Notes: a model not told the origin generated them from the sequence alone. DNA of 64,000 bases from Dolomedes plantarius (GCA_907164885.2 OU015490.1:202652135-202716134), one strand, 5' to 3'. Positions 40,901 to 46,490 are shown, numbered from the stretch's first letter. Made by a program: numbers and translations.

Positions 40901-43900
40901 GGTGGCTAATGAACCCATTAAGATCTTATAAAAAAAAATTACTTTAGTTAACTCAAAAATAAAAGGAAAACGAAAATCATAATTAAAATTGTTACTTTAC
41001 TGAAATCACTGCAGTCTAAAAAAAAGGGGGAAATAGAAATCTAGAAACAAAGGCATAATAGGAAAGTCAAAAGATTTAGAATTCGGGAATAGGACATGTC
41101 CAAAAAAAGGGGGGAAATTTATAGGCGAATGTTGCTCTCCATAGCTGCCGCTGAATGGAACAGGATTCTTGTCATCTACTCAGACCGTCGCTGGGACTCT
41201 CAAGATGGAATCTTCATCCTTTGTCTCCTGCTTTCGAATTAAAAAACGAAACTTTTCGTTCGTTGGGATCTTCTCAGCCACTTTGCCTCTTTTGTTGTTC
41301 CGCATGAAAAATAGGCATTCTCTTCCTGGCTTCTCATTGGTTGATTTCGCAGTATCTTTCCGCGGTGAGACGTAAACAAACTGACGTGGAAAATTCTCGG
41401 AAAAAGGTCTGGGCGGTAATTTCGATGTGTGGGGTAGACTTTCTGAGAAACAGATAAAATTGCGATGTTTGGGGAGTCATAAAGATGTCAATATCTGTTT
41501 TCCATCCCTGGGTTGATGACATTTGCTTCTTGAACGAAATGGCGCAACTATTTTGTATCGTATTACCGTGGGATACCAGAATGAAGAAGGGAAATAAGAT
41601 TGCTTAGAAAATGGAAAAGTTTAAACAAAGGTATTAGATTTTATTATTAAAAAAATTAAAGGTTCATCAGCCAATAAAGAAAATACTAAGCCACCTATAT
41701 TAGTATAATTATTAACAATATACAATTAAACATCTCACACATATATTTAAATTTGCTGGAGTGTCATGTTGGATTGGAATCTGTTCAGGATTGTAAATAT
41801 CAGCACAACAAATGTCAGTGCTACCATAAGCAGCTTTGAAGTCAGTGAAAATATGATGAATTTTACTAGGGTTTAAAGTTTGATTATTCACTGAAGAAAA
41901 TTACAAGTACTTTAAATGTTTTCTAAGTTGTCTTTGAAATGGACTACCCAGAACATTAGATTTTGTAAAAGTGAGATTCTTTATAGCATTGCTTATTGTG
42001 TCTAATTCCCAGTATTAATGATTGCAATTTTCCCTTAGCTAGCCCTTTAACTTACCCTGCTATCATCAGTATGGCTTGATAGGTTTTTGGTACCCACAGC
42101 CCACTACATTATATAGACATAACATCATGGTGGAAATTTTAAATAGTGTATTAAACAAATTAGATTTATACAAAATGTCCTGAAATACCTGTCAGATATA
42201 AAAAGGTTTAATAATTTATTTTTATGCTTTCACACTATGAATATTTTTTATAATATCGATTTTCTGTCTTTGAATTTTAAAAATCATCCTAATCATTTTG
42301 ATCTGAAAAAAAAATTTCTTAAATTTTAGTAATAAGACACAACTGAATTAGTTAATGTGGTCTAATTTACTGTCACAATTGAGGCTATTTCCAGCTTCAT
42401 AAAATGAAATAGGAGAGTTTTTCAAAGAATATCAAAGCCATATCAACTTCACTGAAAATCATTTTGGTGACTTTTTTTTTTTTTTTTTGGGGGGGGGGGG
42501 GGAGATAGGTTGATTTTACATACTTAAAATTAGTAAATATAAAGAACTTTGTAGAATCTAAATGTGTGCAAACAAAATATTAATCTCTTATTCAGATAAA
42601 TGTACTTAATTATAATTTGAATTAGAAATTTTAAAAAGTTACAGTTTATATAAGCAAAAATCTTTTTGCTTTATATGTTGAAATATCTCCTTAAGATTTG
42701 ATTGATTTTAGTTGTCTTATCATATTTTAGTCCTATATGTTTTTCCAAAGTATTTCAATCCTGCTAAAATTTAGTTCAAATAAATTGGAGCTAATAGTAA
42801 TTTAATTCTGCATGATGCATAAAGTAAGTTTATATTGAGTTCATACATCCACTGTGTTGGCATAGGTTCAAAATCTTGCTAAGGTATAGATGTTCATTAG
42901 TTTTCACTTTATAGGAAGTAGATGCCTCACCCTCTGGGCACTTCTATAAAAATAGCCAGCATATTACAGAATGGTCAAAATGTCTTCAGAATAAGTGCCT
43001 TCCATACTGAAAAAGAAAAAAAATTAAGTTGTATTTGTTGTTGTTGCTTATCCCTCCCGATCGACAGCAACATCAGATCAGATCCACGAACTCATGAGTT
43101 TTCAAAAGATGAAGAACCATGCCAGGATTGGAGTACAGCTGGCTCCTCTGGCAACCAATACATGTCAAGATATGGTTAGGAGTAGCCTTAGCCAAACTGC
43201 ACCTCAGGCAAAGGGACTAAACTTTAAAGCCCAACACAAACTGTAGAACATGAAGATGACCACTGCAGAGCCTGGCCAGACCTTTCTGATCTTCCCTGCT
43301 GCTTGCCCCCAAAGCTGCACCATGACGGCCGCAATCATACCACTCATGAACAGGGGTCTTTCTCCAAGAGGAGTTGATTTCCAGTTTGACCCAAGAAGCA
43401 AGTTCCAAGGAAGAAAGACAGCCACTGTCAAAAGAACCCTTAAGGCTGCCTTCCTTGGCCAGACCATCCACACCCTCGTTACCGTAAATATCCACATGTG
43501 ACGGTACCCATTGAAAAAATATACTGTTATGGGCACTCAAGCAGCCCAAATGCCAGACAATATTTACTGTCGTTCTGTCACTATGTTTCCACCATTCAGC
43601 CAGGTGCTGAATAGACCTACAGCTATCACTCAGAATCCAGATGTCTGTATTTACTCCTTCATTGACACAATAATTCAAAGCCTCCTGAATAACTATGAAC
43701 AACTCAGCAGTAGTTGGGATTTCTCCAGCATATCCTAATGCCATTCTCCTGTTTGAAGTACACCCTGCTACCGGAGATGGCACCATCATCCCTATTGCCA
43801 TCAGTATATATCTGCAACACGTCACCGGGAATTTCATGAATAGTCTCCAAAGCAAAAGTGGTATTTAAATTGTTATATTGAAAATGTAGAATATCTTGTT

Positions 43901-45926
43901 CTTATTACTTGATGACTCTTGAAAAAATATTGTCAGTGGATTTTGATAGTTTATTAACATACCTTTTCAATTAATATTTATATTTTTAACTCATGAATTA
44001 TAGCTAATATCTGCTATTATTACATATAATCTCTCTCTTAGACTATTGATGAAAATGGGAATATTAGCCAAGCATGTGAAATTGAAAATGAGCATCATGT
44101 CAGTATTGATGAAAATAAATCCAGTCATTTGATAGCTGGTAAGTTCTTTGAAAATTGTGAATTGAAGAAATGTCCTGTCAATTTATAAGTGTGAAGCATA
44201 TAATTTTTGTTAAATGCTTTTAAAGTACCTTTTCTTATTTTCCTTCTTCATAGAAAATTGACAATTCATTTCATTTTTTCTTTTCTATAGTGAAAACTTT
44301 ACTTTCATTGTATAATATATGGTTGTCTTACTTGATTTAAAATCAAACTTTTTTTTTCAGTCTCACTAAAAGTATTTTGTTTGTTTATATTTTTAAGAGT
44401 ACAGTAGAACCTCATTTATCTGGACTAACTGGGACCATAGGTGACCCGGATAATCGAAAATCTGGGTAATAAGCAAACCAAAATCCTTAACTAAGCAGAC
44501 TTACTGTTTATTACAATAAAAAACTTAAGTTTTGCAACAAAAGTACATAGTATTGTTTAAAAGGCATTAAAAAAATTAAAGTAACTTTTCACATCATTTC
44601 TCAACAAAGAATTGGTCCGCTGTCTTCTGTTTCAAACACATGCGGTGTTTAAATGAAGCACAGTCACGCAAACACTTTATCATCAATAGTTCAGCTGGAG
44701 TGGTGTCAGGCTGATGCTCCAAGTATGGTATGATGTTTGTCAACTGGTGAGCAGCATCTGCATGTGTCGTCCATTGTTGCAGTGTGATCGTTCCCTCCTT
44801 GTCCATGTCATCTTCTTCCTCACTGTCTGCTGTAGATGTGCATGCAGAGCAATTTCTTCCGTTATAGTGCCTTAGCCACCATCATTGTCTTTCAGCTACT
44901 CACTGACACCTTCCATAACAACATCTGAGCACCCACTTATTGTTCCTAACATTTGCAGAAGGTCCCTCTGCAGCCACTTGCACCAAATCATCGCTTGCCA
45001 TTTCGCTTGTAGCACAAATAGCTGGTGAGTCAATCCACGTCAACGCCCTGTAGCACTAGTAAAGCTTTCTTAAACTCAACAAAAAGCATTTTATTACCAT
45101 AATTTATTGTACAGTCTATGCAGGAACTGTACATTGAATCAAACTAAAAAGTGAATATTTGTTGCACTTGTAGTCACGTTCTTGCTATCATAGTTAGAAA
45201 TTATTATCTAAAGTGAATAAACATTAAATAAAAAAAGTCTACAATTCTGCTCTGAAAATGAGGGCCAGATAAACAAAGTTTTACTGTAATTCATTTATTT
45301 TCTAGTCATTCAACTGTGTTTTAAATTTAGATCTGTGGTTTAAAATTGCTGATTGAATATTGTTAAGTTTGTCAGCTAAAGCTTTTCAATCATTTAGCAG
45401 ATTACTGTCGTGTTGCTATAATTTTTTTAAAGGTTTCCCTTCTATTCAATTAACCTATATTTTTGTTTTGATAAGTATTAGCTGATTATTGCATTGTTTA
45501 TTTATGTAATGATATTGTAATGCAAAAATAATTCAACAATTCTCATGTGACTGTCTTATGTGTGTATTCAAGAAAGAGTGCCACTTACATTACTTACTTA
45601 AGGTCCACTTACTTAAGAGGACCATTATGATGAACTGTCAGTCACAAGTGGATTAATGTTATAAATGTGTGTTTTGTTATTCTGTGCAATATACATTGGT
45701 GAAAAGTTCTTAAAGTTATTTTACTAACATTTTGGAAGTGTCATTATTAATAGTTCAGCATTATTCTAATAAAAAATATATTTATTTGCATAGAACTTAT
45801 CTTTTTGTTTTGAATTCTGTTGCAGATCCTATGTTGGCCGGTAATCACAGTCCAGGCATCACAATAGCTGACATTGACTCTGAGAAAATTCATTCTTCCG
45901 ATGAAAACATAGGGCCTGTACATTGA
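4982..45926 (+). CDS. DMTF1: cyclin-D-binding Myb-like transcription factor 1 (DMTF1-like), 14 exons, 5' end missing
   Basis: This is a nuclear DNA-binding transcription factor. In vertebrates DMTF1 binds cyclin D and activates ARF; that role is family knowledge, not visible here. Joining 4982-5055, 7238-7337, 7522-7598, 11852-12039, 14800-14909, 17051-17279, 19608-19676, 24142-24224, 29825-30007, 30161-30235, 37112-37368, 39020-39217, 44042-44138 and 45826-45926 gives 612 codons and a stop with every splice phase matching. From the first visible codon, residues 58-133 are the family-specific block ([32 protein letters not shown]). Myb-type repeats lie at about 134-180, 183-239 and 244-300 ([16 protein letters not shown]). 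The C-terminal half is a Ser/Thr/Pro/Gln-rich putative activation region with an IKEE sumoylation-like motif at 325-328 and an acidic tail. The start codon and most of the N-terminus precede 4982 and were not found. Confidence 0.9.
5430..5975 (-). mobile_element. candidate solo LTR inside repeat A
   Basis: This 546-bp insert interrupts repeat A relative to its other copies. On the minus strand it begins TGTCAAAACATAACTG and ends GCTCCGTGTCA, giving the TG...CA ends of a long terminal repeat. On that strand an AATAAA lies about 120 bases before the 3' end. The flanks are TA-repeat on both sides, so the target duplication cannot be read. No second LTR or internal domain is present, hence a solo LTR. 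A MITE is the alternative. Confidence 0.45.
5976..6052. repeat. (TA)n microsatellite
   Basis: About 38 uninterrupted TA units. The YIYIYI open frames seen on both strands here are artefacts of the repeat. Comparable tracts lie at 24284-24320, 26376-26420, 28154-28234, 29199-29258, 30785-30861 and 31906-31930, mostly at the ends of mobile elements. Confidence 0.95.
7238..7337 (+). CDS. DMTF1: DMTF1-like exon B
   Basis: The acceptor CCTTTAG is in phase 0, matching exon A, and the donor is AAAG|GTTGGT. It encodes 33 residues plus one base, ending [15 protein letters not shown], which resembles the conserved family segment just before the first Myb-like block. The intervening 6716-7237 is AT-rich intron with nothing recognised. 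Confidence 0.8.
7522..7598 (+). CDS. DMTF1: DMTF1-like exon C
   Basis: The acceptor is TTTTTAG and the donor GAT|GTATGT. It encodes [17 protein letters not shown] and the following residues, a signature block of DMTF1 (Myb-like W-S-K-E-E). Phases agree with exons B and D. Confidence 0.93.
7747..8462 (+). mobile_element. internally deleted pogo/Tigger-like element, copy 1
   Basis: The ends CAGTACAACCTCCCAAATCC and its degenerate inverse (GATTTGGGAGATTGTACTG) are flanked by TA on both sides (7745-7746, 8463-8464). Inside, an open frame (7769-8140, continuing with decay to about 8290) encodes an acidic tail with [20 protein letters not shown] and, further on, a K/Q-rich segment typical of the C-terminus of jerky/Tigger transposases. 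The catalytic core is absent. Related copies lie at 24345-24850 (reverse) and 49259-49562. Confidence 0.8.
8794..9667. mobile_element. piggyBac-like TTAA MITE carrying repeat A copy 2
   Basis: TTAA occurs on both sides (8790-8793, 9668-9671), with ends CCTTTAGCTTACGGG and CCCGTAAGGAAAAGG in inverse orientation. Repeat A (8884-9614) is nested inside. A sister copy with similar ends and internal sequence lies at 30373-32016. There is no transposase. The piggyBac assignment rests on the TTAA target only. Confidence 0.7.
8884..9614 (+). repeat. repeat family A, copy 2
   Basis: The uninterrupted copy starts CTAGCTGAATACCCATGCTT and ends CAGAACTGTTTTATATATAT. It is the reference for the other copies (about 730 bp). 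The sequence 9672-10360 that follows the enclosing element is T-rich intron without recognised features. Confidence 0.8.
10361..10953. mobile_element. piggyBac-like MITE with TTAT target copies
   Basis: Inverted ends CCCTCAAATGGTAC and GTACCTTTTGAGGG are flanked by TTAT at 10357-10360 and 10954-10957. Subterminal palindromic blocks GGTCGGATGCGACCC and GGTCGGATCCGACCC sit near either end. No coding remains were seen. The 4-bp target is one base off the usual TTAA. Confidence 0.6.
11162..11460. mobile_element. MITE family B (TA target), copy 1
   Basis: This 299-bp element has ends CAGTCGAACCCCATTATAAC and, inversely, GATCGGGGTTTGACTG, flanked by TA (11160-11161, 11461-11462). It is non-coding. 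Relatives lie at 19945-20722 (rearranged) and 30435-30766. The Tc1/mariner or pogo superfamily is inferred from the TA duplication. Confidence 0.8.
11852..12039 (+). CDS. DMTF1: DMTF1-like exon D
   Basis: The acceptor is TTTTTTCACAG and the donor AAAAA|GTAAGTG. It encodes 62 residues including [25 protein letters not shown] and [11 protein letters not shown], the start of Myb repeat 1. These blocks are nearly invariant in the family and are the strongest identification evidence. Confidence 0.96.
12279..12845. mobile_element. fold-back DD41D-type mariner derivative (two 3' ends head to head)
   Basis: TA-flanked inverted ends (near 12279 and 12845) share CCAGGCTAAAAG. The left arm, read on the minus strand, and the right arm, read on the plus strand, both encode the same transposase C-terminus (TPDML...WRELDYHLD...KGAHI.IYD). 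The element is therefore two copies of one end joined as a palindrome, with no catalytic residues. The C-terminal peptide resembles that of the complete element at 24862-26370 (KGAHIEIW). Confidence 0.8.
13959..14528. mobile_element. piggyBac-like TTAA MITE (CACTAGAAAGACAG ends)
   Basis: TTAA occurs at 13955-13958 and 14529-14532, with perfect 14-base inverted ends CACTAGAAAGACAG / CTGTCTTTCTAGTG. It is 570 bp with no transposase. Flanking intron 12847-13954 holds nothing recognisable beyond a small TA tract near 13697. Confidence 0.8.
14800..14909 (+). CDS. DMTF1: DMTF1-like exon E
   Basis: The acceptor is TTCCTTGTAG and the donor CAGG|GTGAGT. It encodes the rest of Myb repeat 1 ([27 protein letters not shown]). 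The third helix with SSIKDRCR is the DNA-reading part. Confidence 0.96.
15221..15870. mobile_element. piggyBac-like TTAA MITE (CACTTTGAGGTC ends)
   Basis: TTAA lies at 15217-15220 and 15871-15874; ends CACTTTGAGGTC and GACCTAAAAGTG are inverse with two mismatches. It contains the short inverted pieces CCCGAGTGTCACTCGGG (15238-15254) and GCCTGAGAGTCTCTCGGGG. Not coding. Confidence 0.65.
15877..16190. repeat. three-copy tandem repeat, about 111-116 bp unit
   Basis: Units begin at about 15877, 15993 and 16104 with GGGATTCTTAG. They share TTTTATATCCTGAGAAT, TACTGTCAATATT and CCTTAATGAGGAAAGAGTG; the third unit is truncated. It starts six bases after the TTAA MITE boundary and lies in the intron before exon F. 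The remaining intron to 17050 is AT-rich with a C12 run at about 16671. Confidence 0.9.
17051..17279 (+). CDS. DMTF1: DMTF1-like exon F
   Basis: The acceptor is CTTTTTGTAG and the donor GTAG|GTTAGT. It encodes Myb repeat 2 ([14 protein letters not shown] ... [20 protein letters not shown]) and the beginning of repeat 3 ([10 protein letters not shown]). It is the longest coding exon of the DNA-binding region. Confidence 0.97.
17343..18833 (-). repeat. repeat family A, copy 3 (reverse), split by a Tc1-like element
   Basis: The reverse complement of the other copies: AAAACAGTTCCAGAAC at the left and GCACGGGTATTCACCTAG at the right. It is interrupted at 17993-18742 by a TA-flanked element. The intron that follows (18834-19607) has nothing recognisable. 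Confidence 0.8.
17993..18742 (-). mobile_element. non-autonomous mariner-type element with transposase C-terminus
   Basis: Terminal inverted repeats of about 104 bp (CAGGGTGTCC... at both ends) are flanked by TA (17991-17992, 18743-18744). On the minus strand at 18186-18428 an open frame encodes [17 protein letters not shown], the catalytic third-acid region of an IS630/Tc1/mariner transposase, and its C-terminus. The N-terminal DNA-binding part and the first two acids are deleted. Confidence 0.85.
19608..19676 (+). CDS. DMTF1: DMTF1-like exon G
   Basis: The acceptor is TTTGTTTTAG and the donor TAAG|GTAAAT. It encodes 22 residues ([22 protein letters not shown]), the central part of Myb repeat 3, which carries an insertion typical of this family. 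Confidence 0.93.
19679..20590. repeat. tandem duplication of about 450 bp starting at the exon G donor
   Basis: The segment beginning AATAATTGGCATTGAATAAG at 19679 repeats at about 20131. Both copies run through TGATAAGATGTGATT, GGTGATTCTTTTATACTGTT and GGCATGTCATGTAATGTTTT, and into the left half of MITE family B. Copy 1 begins two bases after the exon G boundary, so the exon itself was not duplicated. The copies differ by scattered substitutions. Confidence 0.85.
19945..20722. mobile_element. MITE family B, copy 2, enlarged by the tandem duplication
   Basis: The left end is GTCAAACCCCATTATAG and the right end is CATTATAACGGGGTTCAGCTG. The internal GAACCCGGTATATAATGAGC stretch appears twice (about 19960 and 20415) because the 450-bp duplication includes the first half of the MITE. 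It is otherwise similar to 11162-11460. Confidence 0.7.
21068..22800 (+). pseudogene. Tc1-family transposase, disrupted
   Basis: The first part (21068-21526) gives a Tc1-type paired-like HTH ([35 protein letters not shown]) and the catalytic [10 protein letters not shown]. The LTR insertion then breaks the gene after RHTFI. The second part starts in the same codon context (WREPG) and carries the second catalytic Asp in MDDNTRPH. Later stops and a frameshift show that it decayed independently of the insertion. It would have cut and pasted its own element in the nucleus. Confidence 0.9.
21527..22501 (+). mobile_element. solo LTR, 975 bp, with 5-bp target duplication
   Basis: It begins TGTTAGGAAAA and ends TTCCCTAACA, with TG...CA ends and a short inverted terminus. 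It is flanked by TCATA on both sides (21522-21526, 22502-22506). It carries a plausible promoter (TATAAAAG at 21762) and a poly(A) signal AATAAA at 22343. No gag-pol or second LTR is present, so it arose by recombination between LTRs. The 5-bp duplication fits Gypsy or BEL-Pao. The orientation is inferred from the TATA to AATAAA order. Confidence 0.88.
23451..23606. mobile_element. short TA-flanked MITE
   Basis: This 156-bp element has ends CAGTGGAATCTCAATCGATCG and AACGATAGATCAAGATTCTGCTG (inverse with mismatches), with TA on both sides. Not coding. The rest of intron 23257-24141 shows nothing else. Confidence 0.7.
24142..24224 (+). CDS. DMTF1: DMTF1-like exon H
   Basis: The acceptor is AAAATTTTAG and the donor CAAG|GTAAGT. 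It encodes [18 protein letters not shown], the recognition helix end of Myb repeat 3, which is very conserved in DMTF1 proteins. Confidence 0.96.
24345..24850 (-). mobile_element. pogo/Tigger-like remnant, copy 2 (reverse)
   Basis: The same family as 7747-8462. The end AGTATAACCTCCCAAATCCG is present at the left. The minus-strand open frame 24521-24808 has [12 protein letters not shown] and the K/E/Q-rich C-terminus ([15 protein letters not shown]). It is cut off at about 24850 by TA repeat and the mariner insertion. Confidence 0.8.
24862..26370 (+). mobile_element. DD41D (rosa-like) mariner transposon, complete ends
   Basis: Terminal inverted repeats of about 185 bp (GGGTGGGCGAAAA... at 24868, inverse at about 26363) are nearly identical and flanked by TA-rich sequence. 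The span of about 1.5 kb contains one uninterrupted transposase ORF. It is inserted at the truncated edge of a Tigger remnant inside the intron between exons H and I of the DMTF1-like gene. High arm identity and the open ORF suggest it is the youngest DNA transposon here. Confidence 0.92.
25103..26137 (+). CDS. mariner DD41D transposase with second catalytic Asp changed to Tyr
   Basis: An open frame of 344 codons from ATG 25103 (an upstream in-frame ATG at 25076 adds nine residues). The N-terminus has two HTH regions ([20 protein letters not shown] ... [24 protein letters not shown]). The catalytic motifs are [11 protein letters not shown] (first Asp), [10 protein letters not shown], where relatives have Asp in the QQDGAPPH motif, and [15 protein letters not shown] (third Asp). 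Counting from the Tyr position to the last Asp gives 41 intervening residues, the DD41D spacing of the rosa group. The Tyr should abolish catalysis, so the ORF is full length but probably inactive. It ends KGAHIEIW. Confidence 0.92.
   Translation: MTSPTEKANCVGWYFESKSIVKVQHNFHIKFNKPPPNRNSILSWHKKFLETGSVLDKPKSGRPSTCDGNVERIREAFTRSPSKSTRQASIELGVARSSIRDVLHKRLHVKPYKMQLVQQLKPSDLPMRFIFAIDMLHRIDVDNDFLQRIIFTDKATFHLSGHVNKHNTRIWGSENPHFIIEMVCDSPKVNVWCGLMADRVISPFFFVESTVTKEVYLDMLQLFAIPQISHIPNIFWQQYGAPPHWGKIVHSYLDTQFPQRWIGQDDPLVWPPRSPDLTLLDFFLWDYVKDKVFASKMTDITQLKTRIIEVIENISQSMLTSTWNEIEYRLDVTRAIKGAHIEIW
27473..28234 (+). repeat. repeat family A, copy 4
   Basis: It starts TGAATACCCATGCTTTGCTA and ends CGGAACTGTTTTATATATAT followed by about 40 TA units. 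It lacks the middle AAAATCAGAAAATGG segment of the other copies. Intron on either side (26372-27470 and 28240-29400) is AT-rich. It has a (CA)n near 26847 and a long (TA)n at 29199-29258, and is otherwise featureless. Confidence 0.8.
29405..29688 (-). repeat. tRNA-derived SINE (reverse)
   Basis: On the minus strand TGGCGTAGTGG (plus 29667-29677) matches a pol III A box and GGATTCGACCC (plus 29623-29633) a B box, at tRNA-like spacing. The body downstream contains the GGTCGATAAAATGAGGACCA and CAAGCAGGCTTGG type of sequence seen in tRNA-related SINEs. It lies in the intron just upstream of exon I, antisense to the gene. The edges are approximate. Confidence 0.75.
29825..30007 (+). CDS. DMTF1: DMTF1-like exon I
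   Basis: The acceptor is TTTATCTTTAG and the donor CAAG|GTATAT. It encodes [20 protein letters not shown] and onward, leaving the Myb region. IKEE fits the sumoylation consensus (hydrophobic-K-x-E). The later part is Pro/Thr-rich ([15 protein letters not shown]). Confidence 0.92.
30161..30235 (+). CDS. DMTF1: DMTF1-like exon J (symmetric, possibly alternative)
   Basis: The acceptor TATCTTATAG is good, while the donor TTAG|GTCAGG is weak. The 75-base exon is phase 1 on both sides, so it can be included or skipped without changing the frame. It encodes [20 protein letters not shown] and a few more residues. Its composition continues the Pro/Ser-rich region. It was found from splice sites and phase only, with no similarity evidence. 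Confidence 0.55.
   Translation: MNLFQHLQKFFKETRMAYSQTQQN
30435..30766. mobile_element. MITE family B, copy 3
   Basis: Ends CAGTCGAACCTCGTTATAAC and GCTATAATGGGGTTCGACTG, flanked by TG/CA-rich repeat. Internal GACCAAAGGTTTTGTTCGC matches copies 1 and 2. A (TA)n tract follows to 30861. Confidence 0.8.
30861..31896. mobile_element. fold-back DD34D mariner derivative
   Basis: The outer ends GGGTCATTTTTTTAAGTAAG (30864) and its inverse near 31890 are mariner-type. The two arms are reverse complements over several hundred bases around a centre near 31270. The right arm encodes the transposase C-terminus ([28 protein letters not shown]) with the third catalytic Asp; the left arm encodes the same sequence on the minus strand. 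It is interrupted at 31514-31754. Confidence 0.82.
31514..31754. mobile_element. nested MITE with 6-bp target duplication
   Basis: Perfect 23-base inverted ends start AGGCGGTGAAAGGCAAAGTG. They are flanked by CAAATG on both sides (31508-31513, 31755-31760). The element is 241 bp, non-coding, and of unknown superfamily. The region 32021-32918 after the enclosing element is plain AT-rich intron. Confidence 0.82.
32923..33244. mobile_element. piggyBac-like TTAA MITE
   Basis: TTAA occurs at 32919-32922 and 33245-33248. The ends CCTATTAACTGTCG and its degenerate inverse CAGTTGAAAGG are imperfect. There are internal GGTGAATT/GGCAGC repeats (TTTATTCAATAGATGGCAGC and TTTATTCATTGGATGGCAGT). Not coding. 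Confidence 0.55.
33777..34019. mobile_element. piggyBac-like TTAA MITE (CCCTTTCAGGG ends)
   Basis: TTAA occurs at 33773-33776 and 34020-34023, with inverted ends CCTTTCAGGG / CCCTGAAAGG. It contains GCACAGTGTGAACGCC and its near-inverse GCACCGTGCAAACGG. It is 243 bp. Confidence 0.75.
34312..34397. repeat. compound palindrome with three competing hairpins
   Basis: TTATAATGAATGG (34312-34324) pairs with 34344-34356. GAGGTTTAGAAATTAAACCCC (34324-34344) pairs with 34363-34384 with one mismatch. TTATAATTAAAT (34351-34362) pairs perfectly with 34386-34397. The middle stem cannot coexist with the outer two. Confidence 0.85.
34717..35464. mobile_element. TA-flanked MITE (pogo or Tc1 type)
   Basis: Ends CAGTCGGATCTCTATTTAAC and GTTAAATAGAGGTCTGACTG are inverted, with TA at 34715-34716 and 35465-35466. 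The length is 748 bp. Internal copies of the ATTTAACGAACTTCTT motif occur near the left end and inversely near 35400. No transposase is readable. Confidence 0.82.
35716..36779. mobile_element. piggyBac-like TTAA element, 1.06 kb
   Basis: TTAA occurs at 35712-35715 and 36780-36783, with ends CCCTTTTGGGACGAGCGTG and GTCTCTAAAGGG. The subterminal regions share GC-richer inverted pieces. A plus-strand open frame of 85 codons (36047-36304) contains [19 protein letters not shown] and [21 protein letters not shown] do not recognise it, though a decayed transposase fragment is possible. Confidence 0.7.
37112..37368 (+). CDS. DMTF1: DMTF1-like exon K
   Basis: The acceptor is AATCTTTAG and the donor CCT|GTAAGT. 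It encodes 85 residues rich in Pro, Thr, Gln and Asn ([34 protein letters not shown]), similar in character to the vertebrate C-terminal activation region. Confidence 0.9.
37369..39019. other. intron with one hAT-like end
   Basis: At 37433 the sequence CAGGGGCGTACTTAGGG resembles the outer end of some hAT elements, but no matching inverse end or 8-bp duplication was found. The rest, to exon L, is AT-rich sequence in which I see no coding or repeat structure. Confidence 0.4.
39020..39217 (+). CDS. DMTF1: DMTF1-like exon L
   Basis: The acceptor is TTCATTTCAG and the donor AAT|GTAAGC. It encodes 66 residues ([33 protein letters not shown]). It is Ser/Thr/Pro-rich with acidic patches. SAPPSP could be a proline-directed phosphorylation site (inference). 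Confidence 0.9.
39823..40440 (-). mobile_element. hAT transposon remnant (SCAND3/ZBED-like C-terminus)
   Basis: The left end CAGTGGTTCTTAACCCTTTT is a hAT-type terminus. The minus-strand frame 40024-40356 reads [45 protein letters not shown] and [15 protein letters not shown], the C-terminal dimerisation region of SCAND3/ZBED-like hAT transposases. Weaker similarity continues to about 40440 in another frame. The right end was not found. Sequence 40441-41640 is unassigned, with a GC-richer part at 41140-41540 holding only short open frames, and 41641-42900 is plain intron. Confidence 0.75.
42472..42502. repeat. T17-G14 homopolymer junction
   Basis: A run of 17 T is followed directly by 14 G. 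It may be prone to slippage or assembly error. Similar G or C runs lie at 46670-46684, 49970-49983 and about 58246-58257. Confidence 0.9.
43060..43860 (-). pseudogene. Jockey-type non-LTR retrotransposon fragment, RNase H domain
   Basis: The minus-strand open frame (43217-43855) contains [62 protein letters not shown]. This is the RNase H domain found at the end of arthropod Jockey-like ORF2, with D in LSD and the [13 protein letters not shown] motif. Decayed C-terminal sequence continues to about 43060. Reverse transcriptase and the 5' part are missing. It lies antisense in the intron between exons L and M. Confidence 0.85.
44042..44138 (+). CDS. DMTF1: DMTF1-like exon M
   Basis: The acceptor is CTCTCTTAG and the donor GCTG|GTAAGT. 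It encodes [20 protein letters not shown] and the following residues, a strongly acidic segment. Phases match exons L and N. Confidence 0.85.
44402..45286 (-). mobile_element. pogo/Tigger-like element, internally deleted
   Basis: Ends CAGTAGAACCTCATTTATCTGG and its degenerate inverse CAGATAAACAAAGTTTTACTG are flanked by TA (44400-44401, 45287-45288). The minus-strand frame 44594-44806 ([33 protein letters not shown]) matches the C-terminal tail of jerky/Tigger transposases. The catalytic part is deleted. Confidence 0.8.
45826..45926 (+). CDS. DMTF1: DMTF1-like exon N (terminal coding exon)
   Basis: The acceptor is TTCTGTTGCAG. It encodes [20 protein letters not shown] and a short acidic tail, ending TGA at 45924-45926. 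The intron before it after the Tigger element (45289-45825) has no other feature. Confidence 0.88.
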
Positions 45927-46490
45927 AATTGTTGCTTTACTATAGTTGTCATCGATACACTTGTTAATATTGCTCTGTGAAAGAGGTTCTCCATTTTATT
46001 TTTGACATAGTTATAAACTAGATGTTTTTTCCTTGGTAATGATTAGCTCTTTTATAAATGTAAACAAGTCATCTCAAGTGTTCTTATTTATCCAGTTTTT
46101 GAATGTGTGTCTTACATTGTGGTATTTTTTTATGACCATGGATAAGAGTTAATTTTTTACCATTAAAATGGTAGTCTGTAGTCCTAGATTTAAAAAAATT
46201 TTATTTTATTGGTATTTAATTTATAACTTTTTTTTTTCATTTCAAAGATTCTTTTTAAGACTGTGTTATATTTTTTAGTGCACTGCTCTTTATACCGGTG
46301 TTTTCTTTGTAATGTTTGACTTTTTAAAGATTTTGACTTTTTTTTACAATGACCCTGTACATTGAAACAACATTTACAACTTAGTTGCTTCAGTATTAAA
46401 TTTAGACTGCATTTAATATTATTTTTTATTTTGTACTGAACAATTGATTCTTTTTTTTTCATTGTTTTGCATTAAACACTTTTAAACTGC
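45927..46490 (+). other. DMTF1: probable 3' UTR of the DMTF1-like gene
   Basis: AT-rich, non-coding sequence after the stop. No AATAAA was seen close by; ATTAAA at 46162-46167 and 46471-46476 are candidate poly(A) signals, the second followed by a T-rich stretch. The end is set before the hAT insertion at 46595. Confidence 0.45.

Noticed and set aside
43204..43738. Open frames on other strands/frames over the Jockey fragment
   Set aside because: They are shadows of the minus-strand RNase H frame, which has the recognisable motifs.
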